6,736 nucleotides of DNA, taken from the NCBI GenBank assembly GCA_013203065.1, contig JABMQV010000152.1:1-6736 (forward strand). Reading direction: 5' to 3'. The notes beneath the pieces were generated by a model, which saw only the letters and a list, made by a program, of their open reading frames with translations, ran no database searches and was not told where the DNA came from. Shown here one piece after another: positions 1-5,066 of the stretch (positions are counted from its first letter, which is position 1; each line of letters begins with the position of its first letter). Both the position numbers and the translations under genes were made by a program. Source of the stretch: Desulfobacteraceae bacterium. Its GTDB lineage: Bacteria; Desulfobacterota; DSM-4660; Desulfatiglandales; Desulfatiglandaceae.

Positions 1-342
1 CTTTAAGACATTATAACCCAGCGTCTCAAACGCATGTGGAGGGGTTTCCTTATCCCTGGGATCAAAGACCACGATCCCCTCCCCGATGGTGATATCATCC
101 ACCCCCCTCTCTTTTAGTAACACTATCATGTCTTCCACCACGCGAGACGTCGTGATAACACCCCACTTGGGAAAGGGTACCGCCCGGGTCCAGAAGACTA
201 TATTGGGCTTTACAAATACCTTTGGATGGGGGGGAAGGTCTTGCAGGCCCCCCGCCAGTTCAACCACCTTACGAACGGATTCCAACGGTTTCTCATATCG
301 GACGATCGAAACAATCTTTCTTCTTGAATCTGAACGTGTCAT
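1..342 (-). CDS. DUF362 domain protein, N-terminal part (cut by the left edge)
   Basis: The first 114 residues of a protein are visible; the reading frame stays open to base 1, so the C-terminus lies outside the window. The start is ATG (340-342) with an AGGGGG ribosome site at 350-355, 7 bases upstream. The sequence has the DUF362 N-terminal pattern: KIVSIVRYEKP, then VFVKPNIVFW near residues 42-51, VITTSRVVEDMIVLLKERGV near 62-81, and ITIGEG near 84-89. DUF362 proteins often carry a ferredoxin-like 4Fe-4S domain further on, but that part cannot be seen here and no enzymatic role is established for most members. The gene follows the thioesterase gene after 51 bases in the same direction, so it is probably the last visible member of the operon. 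Family call is firm; function is unknown. Confidence 0.82.
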   Translation of the reverse strand, partial: MTRSDSRRKIVSIVRYEKPLESVRKVVELAGGLQDLPPHPKVFVKPNIVFWTRAVPFPKWGVITTSRVVEDMIVLLKERGVDDITIGEGIVVFDPRDKETPPHAFETLGYNVLK

Positions 343-349
343 ATTATTG

Positions 350-355
350 CCCCCT
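350..355 (-). promoter_or_regulatory. Ribosome binding site of the DUF362 gene
   Basis: AGGGGG on the minus strand, 7 bases before the ATG at 340-342. It supports this start and indicates independent ribosome entry after the 51-base gap that follows the thioesterase stop. Confidence 0.6.
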
Positions 356-393
356 GTGGAAAGAATGGGGTGGATAGCAAAATCTAGAATCAA

Positions 394-885
394 CTACTGG
401 AACTTCTCGAAAAGGGCATCCATCTCCCCCTTCATCTCTTTGGGAATCAAAGAGGTCTGTTTCTCTGACAGCTCAACAAACTCGGCCCTGCTTCTCACCA
501 TAAGCCTTTCCTGCCCGTCCCGGATCTCTGCCCTGGCCTTTATCTTGGGAGGTTCCGAGTCATCCACCAACCACCCCATGACTGTCAGGGGTGTTCCGAT
601 CAAGATTGGCCTTACATATTTGATATTCATATTCCGGGTGACAAGAAAGACCTTTTTTCGGTACATAATTGCCCACGACATGACCTCGTCGAGCAGTGTT
701 GATATGATGCCGCCATGGGCCATATTATCCCACCCCTCGTGGACCTTGTTCAAGGTAATTTCTGAACAAACCTTGTCTCCCACACGAAAAAAATCCAGAT
801 TTAGACCGATGGGATTGGCCGTCCCGCAGGCAAAACAGTAATGGCCATCAGGCTTTTCAATGGCAATCTTTTCCACGCCGACCAT
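394..885 (-). CDS. PaaI-family hotdog-fold acyl-CoA thioesterase
   Basis: This 163-residue protein belongs to the PaaI/4HBT hotdog superfamily, which hydrolyses acyl-CoA thioesters to free acid and CoA in the cytoplasm. The N-terminus carries the CFACGTANPIGLNLDF motif (residues 17-32) typical of a PaaI/THEM4-like subgroup. The catalytic region is HGGIISTLLDEVMSWA (57-72), with His57-Gly-Gly forming the oxyanion turn and Asp66/Glu67 the acidic positions on the hotdog helix. The strand NMNIKYVRPILIGTPLTV follows at about 86-103, as expected. Length and motif order are normal. The ATG (883-885) has an excellent AGGAGG site and lies 29 bases inside the end of the PrmA-like gene, so translation is probably coupled. 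A CoA ligase subunit in the same operon makes an acyl-CoA substrate plausible, but the acyl group cannot be read from sequence. Confidence 0.88.
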   Translation of the reverse strand: MVGVEKIAIEKPDGHYCFACGTANPIGLNLDFFRVGDKVCSEITLNKVHEGWDNMAHGGIISTLLDEVMSWAIMYRKKVFLVTRNMNIKYVRPILIGTPLTVMGWLVDDSEPPKIKARAEIRDGQERLMVRSRAEFVELSEKQTSLIPKEMKGEMDALFEKFQ

Positions 886-1738
886 TAACCTCCTCCTTTT
901 TGGCCAAGACCGTATACCAAGTCATTTCATGGTCCCATTCACAGAGAACCCGAAATTGGCTTCTTTCAAGTTCGAACCTTACTTCACGGTATTGGCTTCT
1001 CATGAGCCCTGAGATAATCAGTTTTTTCTTTTTGTTAAAGGACTTTTTTTTCAAAAACCCCTTGATCACCTCGTGATGGATGTTGGCCAGCACAAGATCC
1101 GCACTCTGGCCCACAATATCTTCTGCTGACCCTTCCACCACCCCGACTTTCCCCTCAAGGTCGTTCAGCTTTACATTTTCCCTTGCCGTCTTGACGCATA
1201 GGGGGTTTAAGTCAACAGCCAGCACCCTCTTTGCACCCAGAAGCGCCGCCGCTATGGCCAAAATACCGGTACCGGTTCCCAAGTCAAGCACCCTGCCCAT
1301 TTGGCCTTTTTCCGCCACAAGGGATAGAGCCTTCAGACAATCCCGTGTGGTAGGATGAAGGCAGTTACCAAATACGACTCCCGGGTCTAAGCAAATCCTG
1401 ATGAGGCCTTCCCCGCCTCCAGCTTCAAGCCACGGAGGAACGATCAAGAACCTCCCGATCCTGACAGCATCCAGTCCCCCGCCCTGCCACTGCTCATAGG
1501 TGAAGTAATGGTCTTCAACCAGTTCAATGTCTAAATATTTACTTGATGTTTTTACCACAACATCCTTTGATGGTTGTGAAAAAAAGAGAAAGGAATTACC
1601 CTCTTCCACCCAGTTTCCAAGAAAGGCATCACCGAGCATCTGCTCATCATATCTGCTCAACATACCGTTGAGCAGATAGACATAAAGGTCCTTGTAAGGG
1701 CTGGATTCTGTCGAACAAATCATGGGTATCTTTACCAC
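857..1738 (-). CDS. PrmA-like methyltransferase (ribosomal protein L11 methyltransferase family)
   Basis: This 293-residue protein is a class I SAM-dependent methyltransferase closest in layout to PrmA, which trimethylates ribosomal protein L11. An unconserved N-terminal domain (about 1-105) is followed by the PrmA linker region DPGVVFGNCLHPTTRDCL (118-135), motif I VLDLGTGTGILAIAAALLGA (150-169), the acidic loop VDLNPLCVKTARENVKLN (175-192) and LANIHHEVI (217-225), the counterpart of the PrmA ANI motif. Length fits PrmA. One oddity is GNCLH where PrmA normally has GTGTH next to the active site, so L11 may not be the substrate. The start is GTG (1736-1738), three bases after the DUF2007 stop and without a clear ribosome site, suggesting coupled translation; ATG at 1721-1723 is the alternative. 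Its 3' end overlaps the thioesterase gene by 29 bases. An A8 run near codons 230-232 is a possible frameshift site. Confidence 0.8.
   Translation of the reverse strand: MVKIPMICSTESSPYKDLYVYLLNGMLSRYDEQMLGDAFLGNWVEEGNSFLFFSQPSKDVVVKTSSKYLDIELVEDHYFTYEQWQGGGLDAVRIGRFLIVPPWLEAGGGEGLIRICLDPGVVFGNCLHPTTRDCLKALSLVAEKGQMGRVLDLGTGTGILAIAAALLGAKRVLAVDLNPLCVKTARENVKLNDLEGKVGVVEGSAEDIVGQSADLVLANIHHEVIKGFLKKKSFNKKKKLIISGLMRSQYREVRFELERSQFRVLCEWDHEMTWYTVLAKKEEVNGRRGKDCH
890..898 (-). promoter_or_regulatory. Strong ribosome site of the thioesterase gene, inside the PrmA-like gene
   Basis: The minus strand reads AAAAGGAGGAGGTTA directly before the ATG at 883-885. This very purine-rich Shine-Dalgarno sequence is embedded in the last codons of the overlapping PrmA-like gene and explains the poorly conserved Lys-Glu-Glu-Val-Asn stretch near that protein's C-terminus. 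Confidence 0.75.
1043..1049 (-). other. Candidate -1 frameshift heptamer A-AAA-AAG in the PrmA-like gene
   Basis: On the minus strand eight A residues followed by G (1043-1051) form A-AAA-AAG in the correct phase, at codons 230-232. An SD-like AAGGGG lies at 1058-1063, 8 bases upstream of the heptamer. After a -1 slip the next codons are GTC, CTT and the stop TAA (1035-1037), giving a 234-residue product instead of 293. This resembles the arrangement in E. coli dnaX, but the downstream stem-loop potential is weak, so function is uncertain. Confidence 0.4.
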
Positions 1739-1741
1739 GAA

Positions 1742-1975
1742 TCAAGTTACGGGGACTGCGTCCCTTAGGTCGGAAAGAATCTCTTTGATCTCTGCCAGGT
1801 ACGCCTTTGGTGCACTGATAGTCCCCCACCCCTTCTGTGTCTGGAACAACCCATCAAAGGCCGTGTCATAATAAGATCTCAGCATATGGGGGATATTACG
1901 TTCCAGGAGGATAGATTCCAATAACTGCGCCTCAAATTCATTTTCCAGCGTGGCAACTTTTGTATAATCTTCCAT
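1742..1975 (-). CDS. DUF2007 small putative signal-transducing protein
   Basis: A 77-residue protein with the DUF2007 pattern: a first strand (YTKVATL), an acidic helix ENEFEAQLLESILLERNIP (residues 11-29) that matches the family's 'EA..l...Le..gIp' signature, and a C-terminal half GWGTISAPKAYLAEIKEIL ending in a helix. The fold resembles small ferredoxin-like or ACT-like sensor domains; no ligand is known with certainty. The ATG at 1973-1975 is chosen because the family normally begins just before the first strand; a TTG at 1985-1987, with GAGG three bases upstream, would add four residues (MAGV) and cannot be excluded. The gene follows a 124-base gap and ends three bases before the PrmA-like start, so the two are likely co-translated. 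Family call is fairly sure; role unknown. Confidence 0.75.
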   Translation of the reverse strand: MEDYTKVATLENEFEAQLLESILLERNIPHMLRSYYDTAFDGLFQTQKGWGTISAPKAYLAEIKEILSDLRDAVPVT

Positions 1976-2099
1976 GACTCCCGCCAAGGCCCTCAGCAGA
2001 TCTTTGGTATGGCCTTTCAGAAAAGGTTTTTGGTCCCGCAGTCAGTCATCGCTTGCTCATTTGGTAACCATTCACCGGCTCAGAGTGGATATATGTTTT
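1976..2099 (-). other. 124-base spacer between the second cNMP gene and the DUF2007 gene
   Basis: No coding sequence is supported here. The minus strand contains the small inverted repeat CCTTT-tctg-AAAGG (2012-2025) without a following T run, and the short palindrome TGGTtACCA. No convincing -35/-10 pair is visible. It could be a spacer for RNA processing or a weak internal promoter region. Confidence 0.35.
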
Positions 2100-2510
2100 C
2101 TACTCAAGCCAGTTGGAAGTGCGTTTCCATGCCAGATCCTTGAGCGTCTTCACAAGCTTGGGTATCTTCTTTTCGATGTCCCCAAACTGCCACTCCAGCA
2201 CGGCCGTGGACTCCATGGCCCTGACAGTCAACGTACGTTTTTTTTGGGGGCTGATGATCCCTACTTCCCCTATCACCTCGCCCGTCCCCAGTTCCTGGAG
2301 GATCTGACCGCTTTCCGCAACAACACTCACTTTTCCAATAACGACCAGAGCAAAACTCCCTTCGGATTTCTCGCCCTTGGAATAGATATCTTGGCCGGAC
2401 GAAAATTCCCTTGCATTTGCAGTCATCAACAGCATACCCAACTCTGCGTGATCAAGGCCCCTGAATATTGAGCCGTCTGAAATCGCAGACCTAACCGTAT
2501 TGAAATCCAT
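2100..2510 (-). CDS. Stand-alone cyclic nucleotide-binding domain protein
   Basis: A 136-residue protein that is essentially one cNMP-binding (CAP_ED) beta-barrel. The N-terminal helices (IFRGLDHAELGMLL, 15-28) precede the barrel; the phosphate-binding cassette is GEVIGEVGIISPQKKRT (77-93). It keeps the Glu (82) that contacts the ribose hydroxyl and the Arg (92) that contacts the phosphate, but the usual GE-x-A becomes GEVG and the residue after Arg-Thr is Leu rather than Ala, so affinity or ligand may differ. There is no helix-turn-helix, kinase or acetyltransferase domain, so it is not a CRP-type transcription factor. The ATG (2508-2510) has a perfect AGGAGG and overlaps the end of the CoA ligase gene by 20 bases, which implies coupled synthesis and perhaps a physical complex with that enzyme (inference). 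Confidence 0.87.
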   Translation of the reverse strand: MDFNTVRSAISDGSIFRGLDHAELGMLLMTANAREFSSGQDIYSKGEKSEGSFALVVIGKVSVVAESGQILQELGTGEVIGEVGIISPQKKRTLTVRAMESTAVLEWQFGDIEKKIPKLVKTLKDLAWKRTSNWLE

Positions 2511-3936
2511 TGATTACCTCCTGTCCTGGCGACTTCTGGCCGCCTCTCCTGTCACGCCATTGTTGATAGTTTCGTACCATGGCATAGGTTCCCATGGCCC
2601 GCTCCGCTGTGTCAAAAATGGGGACTCCCGCCTGGCAAAAGGTTTGCGCAAGGGATGGATCGAATCCAGGAATCTTCACCATCACAAAGGGCTTTTGCAA
2701 GTCGTCCCGCGCCCGTATCATCCCTTCCGTGTATTGCTGGTTGGTTTCGGGAGTTAGTCCTGCTCCCGCCACAACGATAGTATCCACCCCTGAATCTGCA
2801 GCAGCCGTTCGGGCGGCCTGGATATAGATATCCATTTCGATGGATGCCGAGAGACCCACATCGATGGGATTTCGAAGACTTGTTCCTGTGGGAGGGACTA
2901 TCTTGGCCAGTGCTCTCCGGGTTTGCGGTGAGAGTTCCGCCAACCGGAGTCCCGTGCTCCCACAGGCCTCGGCCGAAGAAACGGCCAGCCCCCCGGGGCC
3001 CGAGACAATTGCCAGGCGATCCCCAAGTCCCGAAGGCAGCAGATAAAACCCCATCAAGGCATCCACCCAGGCCTCAAAGCCCACCACCGAAACAGCCCCT
3101 CCTTGGCGGACAACGCTGTCCCATACCTCCCGTGACCCAGCCAGCGCCCCTGTGTGAGAGGCAGCGGCACTCTGCCCCTCATGGGTCAGGCCCAGCTTCC
3201 ACAGAATCACCGGTTTTTTGAGGGATGCCTCCTTAAGGGCCTCAAGGAAACGTGGACCGTCCTTGATCCCTTCCAGATAAGCCCCCACAAGATGAGTCTC
3301 CGGATCACTTCCCAAGTACCTCAAGAAATCCGCACTGGTAAGGTCGCATTCATTCCCCAGACTTACTACCTTGCTAAAACGAATCCCCTTTTGGGGGGCA
3401 ATACGCGCCAAGATATTGCCGAGGGACCCGCTATGGGAGATGATCCCCACCGCACCCGGTTCCCTGGAAAGCTGGGGGAAAAATGAAAGCCCCGTCTTTG
3501 GCGAATAAAGCCCCATGCAATTGGGACCGATGATCCGCATACCCGAGGACCGGGCTACCCGCACCAGTTCTTCTTCAAGTGCCATACCCTCCCGGGACCC
3601 GGTTTCCTTATAGCCTGCGGTAAAGAGCACTGCGCCCTTGACCCCTTTGGCCGCACATTCCCCGATAACGGAAATGACGAGATGGTTGGGGACCAAAACA
3701 ATGGCCAGGTCCACAGGCCCGGGGATGGCCGATACATTGGGATACGCCTTCAACCCCTCGATCTCGTTTGCTTCCGGGTGAACGGGGTAGATGGGACCCG
3801 GAAAGTCCTGGTCCAAGAGTGCCAGGAGGAAAAGCTTACCGGTCTTCATCCCTCTCGGCACCCCCACAACGGCAATTGATCTGGGGTGAAAAAGATCATC
3901 CAGTCGGGTCATCAACGCGTCATGGGGTTGCTCCAT
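2491..3936 (-). CDS. ADP-forming acyl-CoA synthetase, alpha subunit
   Basis: This 481-residue protein matches the alpha subunit of NDP-forming acetyl/acyl-CoA synthetases, which interconvert acyl-CoA + ADP + Pi and acid + CoA + ATP. An N-terminal CoA-binding Rossmann domain (SIAVVGVPRG, 20-29; IIGPNCMGLYSP, 135-146) is followed by the succinyl-CoA-ligase-like domain (GIISHSGSLG, 164-173) with the phosphohistidine segment AAASHTGALAGS (257-268), His261 being the predicted phosphorylated residue. YLEGIKDG (220-227) holds a conserved acidic position. A third domain begins near LAIVSGPGGLAV (308-319) and contains NPIDVG (356-361). Length is normal for an alpha subunit, and the ATP-grasp beta domain is absent, so a beta partner must be encoded elsewhere. 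The ATG (3934-3936) has GGAAGG at 3943-3948. cNMP-domain genes flank it at 15 bases upstream and with a 20-base overlap downstream. The acyl substrate cannot be read. Confidence 0.88.
   Translation of the reverse strand: MEQPHDALMTRLDDLFHPRSIAVVGVPRGMKTGKLFLLALLDQDFPGPIYPVHPEANEIEGLKAYPNVSAIPGPVDLAIVLVPNHLVISVIGECAAKGVKGAVLFTAGYKETGSREGMALEEELVRVARSSGMRIIGPNCMGLYSPKTGLSFFPQLSREPGAVGIISHSGSLGNILARIAPQKGIRFSKVVSLGNECDLTSADFLRYLGSDPETHLVGAYLEGIKDGPRFLEALKEASLKKPVILWKLGLTHEGQSAAASHTGALAGSREVWDSVVRQGGAVSVVGFEAWVDALMGFYLLPSGLGDRLAIVSGPGGLAVSSAEACGSTGLRLAELSPQTRRALAKIVPPTGTSLRNPIDVGLSASIEMDIYIQAARTAAADSGVDTIVVAGAGLTPETNQQYTEGMIRARDDLQKPFVMVKIPGFDPSLAQTFCQAGVPIFDTAERAMGTYAMVRNYQQWRDRRGGQKSPGQEVINGFQYG
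2517..2522 (-). promoter_or_regulatory. AGGAGG ribosome site of the stand-alone cNMP gene
   Basis: A perfect AGGAGG on the minus strand, 6 bases before the ATG at 2508-2510, placed inside the final codons of the acyl-CoA synthetase gene. It fixes the start and supports translation coupled to, but at a level independent of, the upstream gene. Confidence 0.78.
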
Positions 3937-3951
3937 CCGTGACCTTCCTGA

Positions 3952-4557
3952 TCAAGACTGTTCATCTTTGTAAAACTCCGGATATAGCTTTTTTGCACAT
4001 TCCGGACAAATCCCGTGGCTAAATTGGGCCTCGGAATGTGTGCTAATATATTCCTCGATGGGTGTCCACGAGTCCTTGTCTTCTCGTATCTTCTTGCAGT
4101 TGGCGCAAACGGGTAAAATGCCCCCCAGTACGTTTATCATGATTTCGTCAGCTGCCCGGACACGCCGGCTTAACATCTGGAGCAGTTCCATTGCGATGGC
4201 AGGGGATTTTTCAATTTCCTGACGTAAATCCCAATGCTCCAGAGATAAGATTTGGGTAGACGTCCTCGCTATCACACTTGCCGATCTGGTAAGATGATCG
4301 ATAAGGGCCATTTCACCGAAATAGGTATTAGGGCCAAAGGTTGCCAAAGATCTCTCGTTTTTTTCCCCAAGGCCCTTAACGGCCTCAACCTGGCCGCTGA
4401 CAACGATGAAAAGGCTGTCGTCTTTCTCGCCCTCCCTGATAATCACGTCTCCTTCTTGAAACTCGTGATATCGGGCCTGTTTTGCAACGCGTTCAAGGTC
4501 TTCCTTCTTCATGTGTGAAAAAACAGAGACCCTGGCCAAAAGATCCGCTCTATTCAT
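3952..4557 (-). CDS. cNMP-binding domain fused to a C-terminal Cys-rich (zinc-ribbon-like) tail
   Basis: A 201-residue, two-part protein. Residues about 1-125 form a cNMP-binding barrel with a textbook phosphate-binding cassette FGEMALIDHLTRSASVIA (80-97), including Glu82 and Arg91, so cAMP or cGMP binding is likely. A helix (AMELLQMLSRRVRAADEI) leads to a tail with CANC (Cys151, Cys154) and HGICPEC (His181, Cys184, Cys187), a probable metal-binding ribbon. The same tail type is known at the end of PAS, response-regulator and kinase proteins of Desulfobacterota; its role is not established. There is no DNA-binding helix-turn-helix. The ATG at 4555-4557 is chosen for its AAGGAG site 8 bases upstream; an ATG at 4591-4593 would add 12 residues but has no ribosome site. 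It ends 15 bases before the CoA ligase start. Confidence 0.88.
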   Translation of the reverse strand: MNRADLLARVSVFSHMKKEDLERVAKQARYHEFQEGDVIIREGEKDDSLFIVVSGQVEAVKGLGEKNERSLATFGPNTYFGEMALIDHLTRSASVIARTSTQILSLEHWDLRQEIEKSPAIAMELLQMLSRRVRAADEIMINVLGGILPVCANCKKIREDKDSWTPIEEYISTHSEAQFSHGICPECAKKLYPEFYKDEQS

Positions 4558-4565
4558 AGCTGCAA

Positions 4566-4571
4566 CTCCTT
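4566..4571 (-). promoter_or_regulatory. Ribosome site that decides the start of the cNMP/zinc-ribbon gene
   Basis: AAGGAG on the minus strand, 8 bases before the ATG at 4555-4557. The upstream in-frame ATG at 4591-4593 lacks any such site, so the shorter protein is preferred. Confidence 0.7.
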
Positions 4572-4602
4572 CCTTTCTCCCGGAAATTCGCATTCAAAAT
4601 CG

Positions 4603-4664
4603 CCATCTCGCAAGATGGTCCTCAATGGAAATGAGGTTCCCGTTGGACAAAAAGATAGCGGGAA
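4603..4664. repeat. Cluster of three small inverted repeats between the PilZ and cNMP/zinc-ribbon genes
   Basis: Three adjacent inverted repeats fill most of the 119-base gap: CCATCT-cgca-AGATGG (4603-4618), CCTCA-7-TGAGG (4620-4636) and TTCCCG-16-CGGGAA (4637-4664). In the direction of transcription they would fold one after another, and the last one is followed by CGATTTTG, only a weak T run. They could attenuate or process the operon transcript; a full intrinsic terminator is not supported. Confidence 0.45.
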
Positions 4665-4676
4665 GATGTATACCCT

Positions 4677-5057
4677 TCACTTTATGTAACGCGCCTCAAG
4701 TTTCCTGAGCATCTCGAGTACCTCTGACGAATTCCACCCGGCTTTGCTGCCAAAAGGCATAAATTTAATTCCGGTCGTCGCATAAATGCCTTCCATCTGC
4801 TCTTCTTGCCACCAGGCCTCTCCCTTCAGATTCAGCGGGGCCTCGTTTGGGATCAGGAGTTGTATTGTTAACTTCTGGCCTTTGCGAAATCTTTCGTTGG
4901 TCCGTAAGGCAAGCCCCCCTTTGCTGACATTCCCAACAGGGAAGGGATCTGAAAATCCCTGGAAAAGGGAAAATAGCCCTGCTCTCTTAAGTCTGACCTT
5001 CCCGCCCGGTATCTGAAATCGGCGAGCCCTTCTCCGCTTAGCGCCGTTTTCCGTCAT
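4677..5057 (-). CDS. PilZ domain protein, predicted c-di-GMP receptor
   Basis: A 126-residue single-domain protein. The c-di-GMP-binding signature of PilZ domains is present in both halves: a basic RRRARRF near residues 8-14 that satisfies R-x3-R in two registers, and VGNVSKGGLAL (41-51) containing N-x-S-x2-G (Asn43, Ser45, Gly48). The barrel continues with FRKGQKLTIQLLIP (57-70) and GIYATTGIKFMPF (90-102), the usual 'tGi.F' strand, and ends in a short helix (SSEVLEMLRKLEARY). No partner domain is attached, so it would act by binding another protein. The ATG (5055-5057) has AGGAG 6 bases upstream (5064-5068), which overlaps the stop codon of the MFS gene; the intergenic gap is only 9 bases. 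This tight link ties a c-di-GMP sensor to the transporter's expression and perhaps its activity (inference). Confidence 0.87.
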   Translation of the reverse strand: MTENGAKRRRARRFQIPGGKVRLKRAGLFSLFQGFSDPFPVGNVSKGGLALRTNERFRKGQKLTIQLLIPNEAPLNLKGEAWWQEEQMEGIYATTGIKFMPFGSKAGWNSSEVLEMLRKLEARYIK

Positions 5058-5066
5058 ATTTTTCTC

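Noticed and set aside
86..841. Plus-strand open frame of 251 codons
   Set aside because: It lies antisense to the DUF362 and thioesterase genes, has no recognisable domain or ribosome site, and its composition is Ser/Thr/Arg-rich as expected of a shadow frame.
2012..2025. CCTTT-tctg-AAAGG as an intrinsic terminator after the stand-alone cNMP gene
   Set aside because: The stem is only five pairs, A/T-rich, and no T run follows it in the direction of transcription.
1974..2471. Plus-strand open frame of 165 codons across the 124-base spacer
   Set aside because: Most of it is antisense to the stand-alone cNMP gene, no domain is visible, and it has no convincing ribosome site.
2577..2597. Two CCATGG palindromes 15 bases apart
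   Set aside because: They fall inside well-conserved coding sequence of the CoA ligase and are explained by codons; six-base palindromes are common by chance.
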